From the NCBI GenBank assembly GCA_028874335.1, contig JAPPJY010000031.1, positions 33,945-86,884 of the forward strand: 52,940 bases of DNA, written 5' to 3'. Made by a program: the position numbers and the translations under genes. The first letter of the stretch is position 1; each line of letters starts with the position of its first letter. The stretch is from Gemmatimonadota bacterium. GTDB taxonomy: Bacteria; Latescibacterota; UBA2968; GCA-2709665. The notes under the pieces are model-generated. The model ran no database searches. It saw only the letters and a list, made by a program, of their open reading frames with translations, and was not told the origin of the DNA. Shown here piece after piece: positions 1 through 8,298 of the stretch.

Positions 1-55
1 GACAAACGTAACGCCTGACTTTGATTCGTAATTCTCAATTTGTAATTCTTAATTC
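1..55. repeat. 55-bp direct repeat, left copy
   Basis: Bases 1-55 are identical to 292-346. The first 18 bases equal the last codons and stop of the four-helix-bundle gene at 58-309, so the window opens inside the end of a second copy of that gene. This suggests a tandem duplication with a unit of 291 bp. An assembly artefact at the contig edge is the alternative. Confidence 0.9.
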
Positions 56-57
56 CC

Positions 58-309
58 ATGTTACGCTCCGGAACAGGTATTGGCGCCAACATTGAAGAGG
101 CGATTGGTGGTCAGTCCCGTGCAGACTTTGTCAGCAAAATTTCCATCGCCTATAAAGAAGCTCGTGAAAGCAGCTATTGGTTGCGTTTACTGAAAGATAC
201 CGGCTATTTATCCGAAAACGAATTCGCCAGCATTCATTCCGACGCTGAGGAACTCTGTCGGCTTCTCGCAGCGATTCAGAAGACCGCGAAGGACAAACGT
301 AACGCCTGA
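58..309 (+). CDS. four-helix bundle protein (S23/IVP family), N-terminally truncated
   Basis: The 83-residue product carries the family signature LRSGTGIGANIEEA near its start and DFVSKISIAYKEARESSYWL in the middle. Both are characteristic of the four-helix bundle proteins related to the 23S rRNA intervening-sequence protein. Family members are usually about 115-125 residues, with a first helix before LRSGT. Here an in-frame stop at 43-45 leaves only the initiator Met before that motif, so helix 1 is missing. No ribosome-binding site is evident. The gene sits inside the 291-bp tandem repeat, and the truncation is most simply explained by that partial duplication. Its function is unknown in the family; it may well be non-functional here. 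Confidence 0.6.
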   Translation: MLRSGTGIGANIEEAIGGQSRADFVSKISIAYKEARESSYWLRLLKDTGYLSENEFASIHSDAEELCRLLAAIQKTAKDKRNA

Positions 310-346
310 CTTTGATTCGTAATTCTCAATTTGTAATTCTTAATTC
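292..346. repeat. 55-bp direct repeat, right copy
   Basis: Second copy of the repeat at 1-55. It covers the last codons and stop of the four-helix-bundle gene plus the AT-rich spacer before the glycosyltransferase gene. Confidence 0.9.
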
Positions 347-361
347 TAAATTGCCTTTCCC

Positions 362-1654
362 ATGCGAATTGCTTATATCGCCGCCGGCGCGGCGGGGATG
401 TATTGCGGGAGTTGCATTAACGACAACACGCTGGCCCTGGCGCTCAGGCACAAGGGCGTTGACCTGTCGTTGATTCCAACGTACACGCCGCTGCGGACCG
501 ACGGACCCGACGCGAGCATCGACCGGGTATTCTACGGAGGAATCAACGTCTATCTGCAGCAGAAGCTGGCGTTCTTTCGTCGGGCGCCGGAACTCGTGGA
601 CCGCCTGATGAACGCGCGGACGCTGCTGAAATCGCTTTCGTGGTTCAGCGGGTCGACGCATGCTGAAGAGCTGGGGGCGCTAACGGTCTCCATACTGAAG
701 GGGGAAGAGGGCGCCCAGAGGAAGGAACTGGAAAAGCTGGCCCGCTGGCTGAAAGACGACCTGCGGCCGGACCTGGTTCATCTGACGAATTCCATGTTCC
801 TGGGCGTGGTACGTGAATTAAAACGGGAACTGGGTGTTCCCGTTCTGTGTTCCGTGCAGGGTGAGGAGGTCTTTCTCAACGGGTTGGTGGAGCCGTATCG
901 AGACGAGGCGCTGCATGCGATGCGCGACCGGGCGGGCGACGTCGACGCCTTCGTGGCAACGTGCGAATGGTACGCGGCGTCCATGGCCGCGTATCTGAAT
1001 GCGCCGCGCGAACGCTTCCACGTGGTTCCCCTGGGCATTCGTCTGGACGGCCACGGACGGGGCGAGCGGGTCTTGCCGGAGATGCCGTTTACGATTGGCT
1101 ATATGGCCCGCATCGCGCCGGAGAAGGGACTGCATCTTCTGGCGGATGCCGTGGGGCGGCTGGCGGAACGGGTGGGAAAGGAAAACATCAGGTTGCTGGC
1201 GGCGGGTTATCTGGGCAGGCGTGAGAAGCGCTATTTTCGCCAGGTCGTCTCGCTGATCGAGTCCCGAGGCCTTTCCGACGCGTTCGAGTACCGGGGCGAG
1301 GTGGACCGTCGACAGAAGATCGATTTCCTGAACAGCGTCCATGTTCTGTCCGTACCGACGCCGTACCGCGAGCCGAAGGGGCTGTTCGTACTGGAGGCGC
1401 TGGCCAACGGCACGCCGGTGGTGCAGCCCCGTCACGGCGCATTCCCGGAGCTTCTCGAACGCACCGGAGGAGGCATCCTGGTCGAACCGGATTCCCCGGC
1501 GGCGCTCGCGGAGGGGCTGTTCCGTATGATGAGCGACAGGGAAGCCCGGGAAGCCATGGGGAGGCAGGGCCGTGAGGCCGTGCACCGGACGGCCGGCGAC
1601 GCGTGCATGGCAGGCGCCATGCTGAACGTCTATCGACATTTCGTCGCGGTGTGA
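362..1654 (+). CDS. GT4-family glycosyltransferase
   Basis: The 430-residue protein has the two-domain GT-B layout. The N-terminal half holds a glycine-rich loop near residues 8-18 (AGAAGMYCGSCINDN), typical of the acceptor domain. The C-terminal half starts near GYMARIAPEKGLHLL and contains the EX7E motif EPKGLFVLE (E337 and E345), which binds the nucleotide-sugar donor in retaining GT4 enzymes. Transfer of a sugar from a nucleotide-sugar to a glycan, lipid or small acceptor in the cytoplasm is the expected role; the substrate cannot be read from the sequence. No signal peptide or clear membrane segment is visible, and no strong ribosome-binding site precedes the ATG. It may start the transcription unit that continues with the membrane protein gene 61 bp downstream. 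Confidence 0.85.
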   Translation: MRIAYIAAGAAGMYCGSCINDNTLALALRHKGVDLSLIPTYTPLRTDGPDASIDRVFYGGINVYLQQKLAFFRRAPELVDRLMNARTLLKSLSWFSGSTHAEELGALTVSILKGEEGAQRKELEKLARWLKDDLRPDLVHLTNSMFLGVVRELKRELGVPVLCSVQGEEVFLNGLVEPYRDEALHAMRDRAGDVDAFVATCEWYAASMAAYLNAPRERFHVVPLGIRLDGHGRGERVLPEMPFTIGYMARIAPEKGLHLLADAVGRLAERVGKENIRLLAAGYLGRREKRYFRQVVSLIESRGLSDAFEYRGEVDRRQKIDFLNSVHVLSVPTPYREPKGLFVLEALANGTPVVQPRHGAFPELLERTGGGILVEPDSPAALAEGLFRMMSDREAREAMGRQGREAVHRTAGDACMAGAMLNVYRHFVAV

Positions 1655-1715
1655 TCCCTTCGCTGACGGAGGTCCCGCCGGCGAACGACGACCAACGCAA
1701 GAAGGAGGAGATTCT

Positions 1716-2216
1716 ATGCCGGCCGAACAGGCATCCACGCCAGGGCTGACCTGGCTGATATTCGCCGCCATGACGGTAGGGTCGTGGGGATTGTACGGGA
1801 TCTTTCTGCATACCGGGCAGATTGCAATGGCCGATCCCGTGAACGGACGGTACAAAGCCTTCCTGTTGGTGGGCGTGGCCTATCTGTTGACCGCGGTCAT
1901 CGGTTCAATGGTCGTTCTCTGGGTGAACGGCTCGGACTGGTCGTTTCCTGCGCGCGGGTTCACATGGTCTCTGCTTGCCGGCACTGTGGGCGCCATCGGC
2001 GCATTCGGCGTCCTGCTCGCGTTCGGGGCCCGGGGTACGCCCGCCGTGGTGATGTCGATCGTATTCGCCGGGGCCCCCATTGTCAACGCCGTGGTGTCGA
2101 TGGCCGTGCACCCGCCCGCCGGTGGATGGGGCGCCTTGAACTGGCAGTTCGTGCTGGGTATCGTGCTTGCGGCGATGGGGGGGTGCCTCGTGACGCTCTT
2201 CAAGCCGGCGTCGTGA
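1716..2216 (+). CDS. EamA/DMT-like half-transporter membrane protein
   Basis: A 166-residue, very hydrophobic protein with about five predicted transmembrane helices (roughly residues 12-32, 48-68, 86-110, 112-132 and 142-162). The last half (GAIGAFGVLLAFGARGTPAVVMSIVFAGAPIVNAVV) resembles one EamA unit of the drug/metabolite transporter superfamily. Full DMT proteins have two such units in about 300 residues, so this would be a half-size member acting as a dimer, or a shorter related family. A strong ribosome-binding site (AAGGAGGAG, 1701-1709) fixes the start. The substrate is unknown. The gene is 61 bp downstream of the glycosyltransferase. Confidence 0.6.
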   Translation: MPAEQASTPGLTWLIFAAMTVGSWGLYGIFLHTGQIAMADPVNGRYKAFLLVGVAYLLTAVIGSMVVLWVNGSDWSFPARGFTWSLLAGTVGAIGAFGVLLAFGARGTPAVVMSIVFAGAPIVNAVVSMAVHPPAGGWGALNWQFVLGIVLAAMGGCLVTLFKPAS

Positions 2217-2228
2217 AGCAGGAGAGGC

Positions 2229-2253
2229 AGCTATCAGCTCTCAGCCGTCAGCT
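2229..2253 (+). repeat. dispersed 'agctatcagctctcagccg' repeat
   Basis: A short intergenic repeat built from the words AGCTATCAGC, TCTCAGCC and GTCAGC. Related copies lie at 11605-11636 and 12643-12674 (inverted) and 17902-17940 (same orientation). All copies are between genes, usually within about 100 bp of the palindromic GTAGGGGCG repeat. Confidence 0.7.
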
Positions 2254-2308
2254 AAAGGCCAAATGCAAAAGGCGAAAACCGCATTCCATGACGTCAGCGC
2301 TATTGTCC

Positions 2309-2411
2309 GGGCGCCCACAAGCGACGCCCCTACCCATGCAACGTCGGCGTTGAACCCGGAAAATCGAATTTGCGGACAATTGTTTTGTAGGGGCGTCCCT
2401 TGTGGGCGCCC
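2309..2411. repeat. palindromic GTAGGGGCG repeat pair
   Basis: Arm GGGCGCCCACAAGCGACGCC... at 2309-2333 and its inverted partner GTAGGGGCGTCCCTTGTGGG... at 2387-2411 form an inverted pair about 100 bp long. Each arm is itself partly self-complementary. Similar elements occur at 12593-12617, 17995-18067 and 35746-35845. This is a MITE- or REP-like dispersed element. Here it lies in the leader of the thioesterase gene, 41 bp before its start codon, and it creates a spurious 63-codon N-terminal extension of that reading frame. Confidence 0.8.
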
Positions 2412-2451
2412 GGCCACCGGCGAAACGGTAGATTCCCTGAGAGGAAGTCGA

Positions 2452-2898
2452 ATGCCAAGTGAATTCCGGACCACGCGAAGCGTAGAATTTTCGGATACGG
2501 ACATGGCCGGGATTGTGCACTTTTCCCGGTTTTTTGTCTTCATGGAGGCGGCGGAGCACGCGTTCCTGCGTTCGCTCGGCACCAGCGTGGCGGACACATT
2601 CGAAGGACGAAGCGTTGGATGGCCCCGCGTCGGCGCTTCGTGCGACTATATGAATCCCGCCCGGTTCGAAGACATGCTGGATGTGCATTTGAAGGTGATA
2701 CGAAAAGGGACCCGTTCGATGACGTACGGGATTGAATTCCGGCGCGGCGACGTCATGATTGCACGCGGAAATTTGAGTACGGTGTTTTGCGAATGCGCAC
2801 CCGGACAGCCGTTCCGCGCGATCCCCATCCCGGATTCTGTCGCTGATCAGATCCAGGTATCTCCTGAAGTGGAGGGGGACGATGACGCTGAGGGCTGA
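2452..2898 (+). CDS. acyl-CoA thioesterase, hot-dog fold (4HBT/YbgC type)
   Basis: The 148-residue protein begins with the 4HBT/YbgC active-site block VEFSDTDMAGIVHFSRFF. The aspartate D17 in DTDMAGIVHF matches the catalytic Asp of 4-hydroxybenzoyl-CoA thioesterase-type enzymes, which hydrolyse acyl-CoA thioesters in the cytoplasm. The start was placed at the ATG following GAGGAAG (2441-2447). The longer in-frame reading upstream runs through a dispersed repeat and is not protein-like. The stop overlaps the start of the ABC ATPase gene by 17 bp, so the two are probably co-translated. The acyl substrate is unknown. The C-terminal tail is acidic (EVEGDDDAEG). Confidence 0.85.
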   Translation: MPSEFRTTRSVEFSDTDMAGIVHFSRFFVFMEAAEHAFLRSLGTSVADTFEGRSVGWPRVGASCDYMNPARFEDMLDVHLKVIRKGTRSMTYGIEFRRGDVMIARGNLSTVFCECAPGQPFRAIPIPDSVADQIQVSPEVEGDDDAEG

Positions 2899-3541
2899 GC
2901 GGATCTCCAAACGGTTCGGAGACGTGTCCGTTCTCCGGGACGTCTCCTTCGAAGTGTCCCGAGGTCAGTCGGTTGCGGTCGTGGGCCCCTCGGGGTCGGG
3001 CAAGAGTACGCTGCTGCACGTGATCGGCACGCTGGACATGCCGTCGTCGGGGCGGGTGGCGTTCGACGGCCGGGACCCCTACGCACTCCCCGGGAAGGAG
3101 CTCGCGCGCTTTCGGAACCAGGGGATCGGATTCGTCTTCCAGGACCACCATCTGCTGCCTCAGTTTTCCGTGCTGGAAAACGTGCTTCTGCCGACGCTGG
3201 CGTTCCGGGACGAGAAACGGGACGCCGCTGCAAGGGCACAGGACCTGATCGAACGGGTCAGTCTCGGGCATCGGACAGACCACCGCCCGGCTGCCCTGTC
3301 GGGGGGTGAACGCCAGCGGGTGGCGGTGGCGCGAGCGCTGGTCAACAAGCCGGCGCTGCTCCTTTGCGATGAGCCGACGGGCAGTCTGGATCGGGCCCGG
3401 GCCGATGAAGTCTGCGACCTGCTCTTCGAGTTGCACGCTCAGGAGGAGACCATTCTGATCGGCGTTACGCACAGCCAGGAAATGGCCGCGAGATTCGATC
3501 GCCGGATGTCGCTGCGGGAGGGAACTTGCGTAGAAGCCTGA
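2882..3541 (+). CDS. ABC transporter ATP-binding protein, LolD/MacB-like
   Basis: The 219-residue ATPase has a Walker A motif GPSGSGKST at residues 35-43, a Q-loop in FVFQDHHLLPQFSVLENV, the signature LSGGERQRVAVARAL, and a Walker B with D-loop LLLCDEPTGSLD. The PTGSLD form and the size are typical of the LolD/MacB/FtsE group, which powers FtsX-like permeases in lipoprotein release, peptide export or envelope remodelling rather than import. A ribosome-binding site (GGAGGGGGA) lies just upstream, inside the end of the thioesterase gene. It overlaps the start of the next gene, a large FtsX-like permease, by 16 bp. The two products should form one inner-membrane complex. Confidence 0.93.
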   Translation: MTLRAERISKRFGDVSVLRDVSFEVSRGQSVAVVGPSGSGKSTLLHVIGTLDMPSSGRVAFDGRDPYALPGKELARFRNQGIGFVFQDHHLLPQFSVLENVLLPTLAFRDEKRDAAARAQDLIERVSLGHRTDHRPAALSGGERQRVAVARALVNKPALLLCDEPTGSLDRARADEVCDLLFELHAQEETILIGVTHSQEMAARFDRRMSLREGTCVEA

Positions 3542-6500
3542 CGTTCTTCTGGCGGATTCATCTGTCCGTCCTCCTGGGTGTGGCCGCGGCCACCGCTGTG
3601 CTCACCGGCGCCCTGCTGGTGGGCGATTCGGTGCGCGACAGCCTGACAGACCTGACCCTCGACCGTTTGGGCGACATCGACCACGCGCTCGTTTCGGAGC
3701 GCTTTTTTCGTGCCGGTCTCGCGCGGGGCATCGAGAAATCGAGCGATGGATTGACCGTTGTGCCGGCGGTGACTCTCGGCGGATCGGCGGTGCATGCGAG
3801 CGCAGGGACGCGGGCTTCCCGCGTCACCATTCTGGGTGTCGATTCCAGGTTCGGAGACCTGTTCGGCGTGAAGGGTCCGGGTCTGGACCGCATTGGGGCC
3901 GCGACGCCATTCGTCGCCAATGAGTCGCTGAGGAGCGAACTGAACGCCCGTGTGGGCGATGCTGTCCTGCTTTCGTTCGAGCTTCCGGCCGATATCCACA
4001 GGGAATCGCTGTTCGGCCGGGAGGAGGTTACAGAGTCGATTCAGACCGTACGCGTGCGACTCGCAGGCGTCGTGCCGGACCGGGGAATGGGTCGTTTCGG
4101 TCTGCGCGCGCGTCAGGATGTGCCGCTCAATGCATTCGTGGCCCTGCCCGTTTTGCAGGAAACGCTGGGATTGCCCGGCCGGGTGAATATGCTCCTGGTC
4201 TCAAAGGACCCGCAGGCCGCCGCCGACCTCACGCAAGCGCTTTCCCGGGCCGCAACGCTGGATGATCTGGGGCTTTCGACGCGGGTGGATGCCGGGTATT
4301 TCTCGGTTGAGAGCACGGGATATCTGTTGAAACCCCACGTCGCGGAGGTGGTTCTGGGTCTGGCGGATCGTTTGGGGATGCCACGTATGGCGATACTGAC
4401 CTACCTTGCCAATACCATGCGGATCGGGGATCGCGAATTGCCCTATTCGACGATTGCCTCGATGGACGCGGGGGGCGTGGGATCGCTGCGACTGGCGGAC
4501 GGGCGACCGGCGCCGGTCCTCGACGAGGGTGAATTGCTGTTGAATGCCTGGGCGGCGGCGGACCTTCACGCCCAGACCGGCGACACCCTGGAAGTGGCCT
4601 ATTTCGAAGCCGGACCGAAGGGGGCATTGAACACGCGGCACGTCGTGTTTCGTGCGGCCGGCGTCGTCGCCATGGCGGGATTGGGCGCGGATTCGCTGCT
4701 GACGCCGGCGTTTCCGGGTCTTCACGACGCGGACGACATGCACGCGTGGGACCCGCCCTTCCCGGTGGACCTGAAGCGCATACGGTCCGCGGACGAGGCC
4801 TATTGGGACGCCTACCGCGCCGCCCCCAAGGCCTTTGTGTCGTCCGCCACGGGACAGAGGCTCTGGCGAAGTCGATTCGGCAGTCTGACCTCCATACGGT
4901 TGGGTCCCCCGCGGGGAATGGGCGTCAGGCAATCCGCCGAGCGATTTCGGTCCGGTATCCGGGGCGCCCTCACGCCCGAATCCGCCGGGCTGGTTTTTCA
5001 GCCCGTGAGAAGACAGGGTCTGGCAGCTTCCTCGGGGTCTACGGACTTCGGTGGGCTGTTCGTTGGATTCAGTCTGTTCCTGATTGTCTCGGCGGCGTTG
5101 CTCGTGGGCCTCCTCTTCCGGCTCGGCGTGGAACAACGCGCAGACGAGGTGGGCGTGCTGATGGCGTCGGGTTTTACGACAGGCGCGATCAGAGGCCGGT
5201 TCATGCGGGAGGCGGTCTGGCTGTCCGGGTTGGGCGGTGTGATCGGGCTTGCGGGAGGGCTGGCGTACGGATGGATCATGATCACGGGGTTGCGCACCTG
5301 GTGGGCCCCGGCCGTCGGAACCGGCGAACTCGCGCTGCACGTGCACGCATCCAGTCTGGCGGCCGGGTACCTGATATCGCAGGTTGTGGTTCTTTTCACG
5401 ATTCTGATGACGGTCCGGCGATTGGGCGGCATGCCCGTACGCGCCCTGCTGTCCGGGACCGTTCACCAGGCGGCTGTCGCCGGCGGGCGCCGGATGAAGG
5501 CGTATGCTTTCGCAAGCTTCGGACTGGCGACGGCCTGCCTCGCCGGCGCGTCAGGCGCGGGGCGCGAAGCGGCGATAGCGCTGTTCTTCGGATGCGGGAC
5601 GTTTCTGCTGATATCGGGCATATGTACCCTCGCCATCTGGATACACGGACGCCGACGCGCCGCGGTGCCTGGGATCTGGAGCATGGGTGTGCGGAACAGC
5701 GCGCGCAATCCGGGCCGGAGCCTTCTGTGCGCTTCGTTGATCGCAAGCGCCTGTTTCGTGGTTGTCGCGGTTGGCGCCCATCGCCGTATCGATGCCGGCG
5801 CGGATGCGTTGAACAACCGGACGTCGGGTGGAGGTGGGTTTCAGCTCGTCGCCGAATCGGATGTGCCGATCTACCACGATTTCAATTCGGAGGACGGCCG
5901 GTTTGAGCTGGGGTTTTCCGCTGGCGATGCCGGAATCCTGGACAGCGCGCGTGTCTTGCCGTTCCGCGTCCTGCCGGGCGAGGACGTGAGCTGTCTGAAT
6001 CTATACAGGCCCCGCCATCCCAGAGTTCTGGGCGTGCCGGAAGCGTTCATACGACGCGGTGGTTTCACCTTCGACGGGCTCTTGCAGGAAACGGATGCGC
6101 CGTGGACGCTGTTGACGCGGCGCCTGGAACCGGATGTGATTCCCGCATTCGGAGACGCGAACTCGGTGACCTGGATCCTGCACAGGAAGCTGGGCGACGA
6201 GATCCCGATCCGAACGGACACGGGTGAGGTCGTCAGGCTGCGTCTAATGGGACTGCTGAAGAACAGTATCTTCCAGAGCGAACTGCTAGTGTCCGAGTCG
6301 AATTTCACCGCGCGTTTCCCCGACCGGAGCGGCTATGGGTATTTTCTCATCGAGACCGACCGACCCCGTGAGCTGGGGCAGTTGTTGGAGCGCAGGCTGC
6401 AGGACGCCGGTCTGGATGCAACGACGGCTTCGGCCAGGCTGGCCCGTTTCCGGACGGTGGAGAATACGTACCTGTCGACGTTTCAGACGCTGGGCGGTCT

Positions 6501-6843
6501 GGGCGTGCTGCTGGGTACGATCGGCCTCGGGATCGTGATGGTGCGCAACGTCATCGAACGTCGCGCCGAACTGGCGGCGCTGAGGGCGCTCGGGTTTCGC
6601 AGGTTGTCGTTGTCCGGACTGTTGTTCGTGGAGAACGGATTTCTGATGGCAACGGGCATGGCAATTGGCGTCGCCGCCGCGATCGTGACGACGGTGCCCC
6701 ATGCTTCCGACGGCTTGCCATGGATGTCTTTGATGGCAACGCTGGGTCTTATACTCGGCGCGGGCTTGGCTGCCGGCGCCGCGGGAATCTTCGTCGCGCT
6801 GAGGACCCCGCTGTTGCCGGCGTTGAAACGGGAAGGCGCGTGA
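3526..6843 (+). CDS. large FtsX-like ABC transporter permease
   Basis: A 1105-residue inner-membrane protein. Residues about 5-30 form a first transmembrane helix, followed by a large extracytoplasmic domain with MacB-PCD-like character (LALVSERFFRAGL, RVTILGVDSRFGDLFGVKG). A first FtsX core of three or four helices lies near 505-630 (FGGLFVGFSLFLIVSAALLVGLLFRLGVEQRADEVGVLMASGF). Further helices follow around 660-710, then a second periplasmic part. The last FtsX core is near 975-1100 and holds the family signature ERRAELAALRALGFRR. The start is TTG, preceded by GGGAGGGA and overlapping the ATPase gene by 16 bp. It is the membrane partner of that ATPase, probably moving lipoproteins or other envelope substrates. 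It is longer than usual LolC/E or MacB, as if two permease halves were fused. Confidence 0.9.
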   Translation: MRRSLTFFWRIHLSVLLGVAAATAVLTGALLVGDSVRDSLTDLTLDRLGDIDHALVSERFFRAGLARGIEKSSDGLTVVPAVTLGGSAVHASAGTRASRVTILGVDSRFGDLFGVKGPGLDRIGAATPFVANESLRSELNARVGDAVLLSFELPADIHRESLFGREEVTESIQTVRVRLAGVVPDRGMGRFGLRARQDVPLNAFVALPVLQETLGLPGRVNMLLVSKDPQAAADLTQALSRAATLDDLGLSTRVDAGYFSVESTGYLLKPHVAEVVLGLADRLGMPRMAILTYLANTMRIGDRELPYSTIASMDAGGVGSLRLADGRPAPVLDEGELLLNAWAAADLHAQTGDTLEVAYFEAGPKGALNTRHVVFRAAGVVAMAGLGADSLLTPAFPGLHDADDMHAWDPPFPVDLKRIRSADEAYWDAYRAAPKAFVSSATGQRLWRSRFGSLTSIRLGPPRGMGVRQSAERFRSGIRGALTPESAGLVFQPVRRQGLAASSGSTDFGGLFVGFSLFLIVSAALLVGLLFRLGVEQRADEVGVLMASGFTTGAIRGRFMREAVWLSGLGGVIGLAGGLAYGWIMITGLRTWWAPAVGTGELALHVHASSLAAGYLISQVVVLFTILMTVRRLGGMPVRALLSGTVHQAAVAGGRRMKAYAFASFGLATACLAGASGAGREAAIALFFGCGTFLLISGICTLAIWIHGRRRAAVPGIWSMGVRNSARNPGRSLLCASLIASACFVVVAVGAHRRIDAGADALNNRTSGGGGFQLVAESDVPIYHDFNSEDGRFELGFSAGDAGILDSARVLPFRVLPGEDVSCLNLYRPRHPRVLGVPEAFIRRGGFTFDGLLQETDAPWTLLTRRLEPDVIPAFGDANSVTWILHRKLGDEIPIRTDTGEVVRLRLMGLLKNSIFQSELLVSESNFTARFPDRSGYGYFLIETDRPRELGQLLERRLQDAGLDATTASARLARFRTVENTYLSTFQTLGGLGVLLGTIGLGIVMVRNVIERRAELAALRALGFRRLSLSGLLFVENGFLMATGMAIGVAAAIVTTVPHASDGLPWMSLMATLGLILGAGLAAGAAGIFVALRTPLLPALKREGA

Positions 6844-6962
6844 CAACATGGCTGAGGGTCCGGGGACAATTGGCTTTCAGATTTTAAATCGAACGGCGTA
6901 TATTCACTCGAAGACACGTGAATGCGGGTATCACTGTTTGTTAGCTGTGAAGGGAGCATGTT

Positions 6963-8258
6963 ATGTATAGACTTTCTCTCGCCCTGACCGCTTTCTGTCT
7001 GGTGCTTGCAACCGGACCGGCGTGGTCGAACTGGCCGCATTGGCGCGGCCCGAACCGCAACGGGCTGGTCGACGGGAGTCCGCCCGTACAGTGGAGCGAA
7101 CAGAAGAATATCCGATGGAAGGCGCCCATTCCGGGTCTGGGCCACGCGACGCCGATCGTCTGGGGCGATCGTATCTTCGTGCAGACCGCCGTAAAGACTG
7201 ACAAAGTTGTGACGGACACCGGGACGGGAAGGCGTCGCCCGCCGCCCAATCTGTTTCAGTACAGGGTCCTCGCGCTGGATCGGCTGACCGGGGAGACCGT
7301 CTGGGAAAGGACGGTTCGGGAAGCCCGGCCTCACGAGGGGATGCACCGGACGGCATCGTTCGCCTCGCCCTCGGGCATTACGGACGGCGAAAACCTCTAT
7401 GCGTTTTTTGGATCACAGGGACTCTATTGCCTCGATATGGACGGCAATCTGAAGTGGGAGAAAGATCTGGGCAAATACTGGAGCAGGGCCGCGTTCGGCG
7501 AGGGGGCTTCGCCAACGGTCCACGGCAACACCCTGGTGATCAACTGGGACCACGAAGGGGATTCGTTCATCGTCGCGCTGGACAAGACAACAGGAAGGGA
7601 GCTGTGGCGCAACGCACGAGATGAAGTGACTTCCTGGTCCACGCCAATGACCGTCGACCACGGCGAGCAGACCCAGGTGATCGTCAGTGCGTCGCGCCGT
7701 ACACGGAGCTACGACCTGAAGTCCGGCGCGTTGATCTGGGAATGCGGCGGGCTGGGAACGAACGTGATCCCCACTCCGCTACATGCGGACGGGGTCGTAT
7801 ACGTGGCCAGCGGTCACAGGAGTCCCGCGATGCAGGCCATCTCGCTGGACCGCGCAAAGGGCGATATCTCCGGTTCGGACTCGGTGTTGTGGTCCATCAC
7901 CCGGGATACGCCCTATGTGTCTTCACCCCTGCTATACGCCGGCCGGTTGTTCATGCTGAAAGGCAGGGGAGCGTTCCTGTCCTGCTATAACGCGGATGAC
8001 GGAAAGCCGATTTTCGGGCCCATACGCCTTGAAGGAACGGGCTTCATCTACGGGTCGCTGGTCGGCGCGGACAACCGCGTATACATTTCCGACCTCGAGG
8101 GCAGGACGCTCGTCATCCGGAACGGCCCTGAATTCGAAATCCTGGCGACGAATACCCTGGATGAAGGGAGCGGTGCATCTCCTGTGGTTGTTGGGGATAC
8201 ACTCTATTTGAGAGGACGCAGCCATCTCTATTGTATCGCGGAAGACCGGACGAATTGA
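6963..8258 (+). CDS. secreted PQQ-like beta-propeller protein
   Basis: A 431-residue protein with a Sec signal peptide (MYRLSLALTAFCLVLATGPAWS). The mature region opens with NWPHWRGPNRNGLV and then shows PQQ-like propeller blades: GDRIFVQTAVK, VLALDRLTGETVWERTV, FIVALDKTTGRELWRNA, YDLKSGALIWECGG and LVGADNRVYISDLEGRT. Such proteins form an eight-bladed propeller in the periplasm or at the surface. Without the Trp-docking and metal-site residues of true quinoproteins, enzymatic activity cannot be claimed. The start is set by GAAGGGA about 7 bp upstream. It stands between the permease gene and the TRAP genes with about 120 bp of free DNA before it, so it probably has its own promoter. Confidence 0.85.
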   Translation: MYRLSLALTAFCLVLATGPAWSNWPHWRGPNRNGLVDGSPPVQWSEQKNIRWKAPIPGLGHATPIVWGDRIFVQTAVKTDKVVTDTGTGRRRPPPNLFQYRVLALDRLTGETVWERTVREARPHEGMHRTASFASPSGITDGENLYAFFGSQGLYCLDMDGNLKWEKDLGKYWSRAAFGEGASPTVHGNTLVINWDHEGDSFIVALDKTTGRELWRNARDEVTSWSTPMTVDHGEQTQVIVSASRRTRSYDLKSGALIWECGGLGTNVIPTPLHADGVVYVASGHRSPAMQAISLDRAKGDISGSDSVLWSITRDTPYVSSPLLYAGRLFMLKGRGAFLSCYNADDGKPIFGPIRLEGTGFIYGSLVGADNRVYISDLEGRTLVIRNGPEFEILATNTLDEGSGASPVVVGDTLYLRGRSHLYCIAEDRTN

Positions 8259-8298
8259 CAGACCTCGAACGCGCAACCGAAAAGAGAGAGGAGTTTCG

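Noticed and set aside
2263..2451. A 63-codon N-terminal extension of the thioesterase
   Set aside because: It consists of translated dispersed repeat; a ribosome-binding site and Met are at the natural family start.
4201..5466. A long antisense frame over the FtsX-like permease
   Set aside because: It is a typical shadow of a GC-rich gene with high Arg, Gln and His content and no domain.
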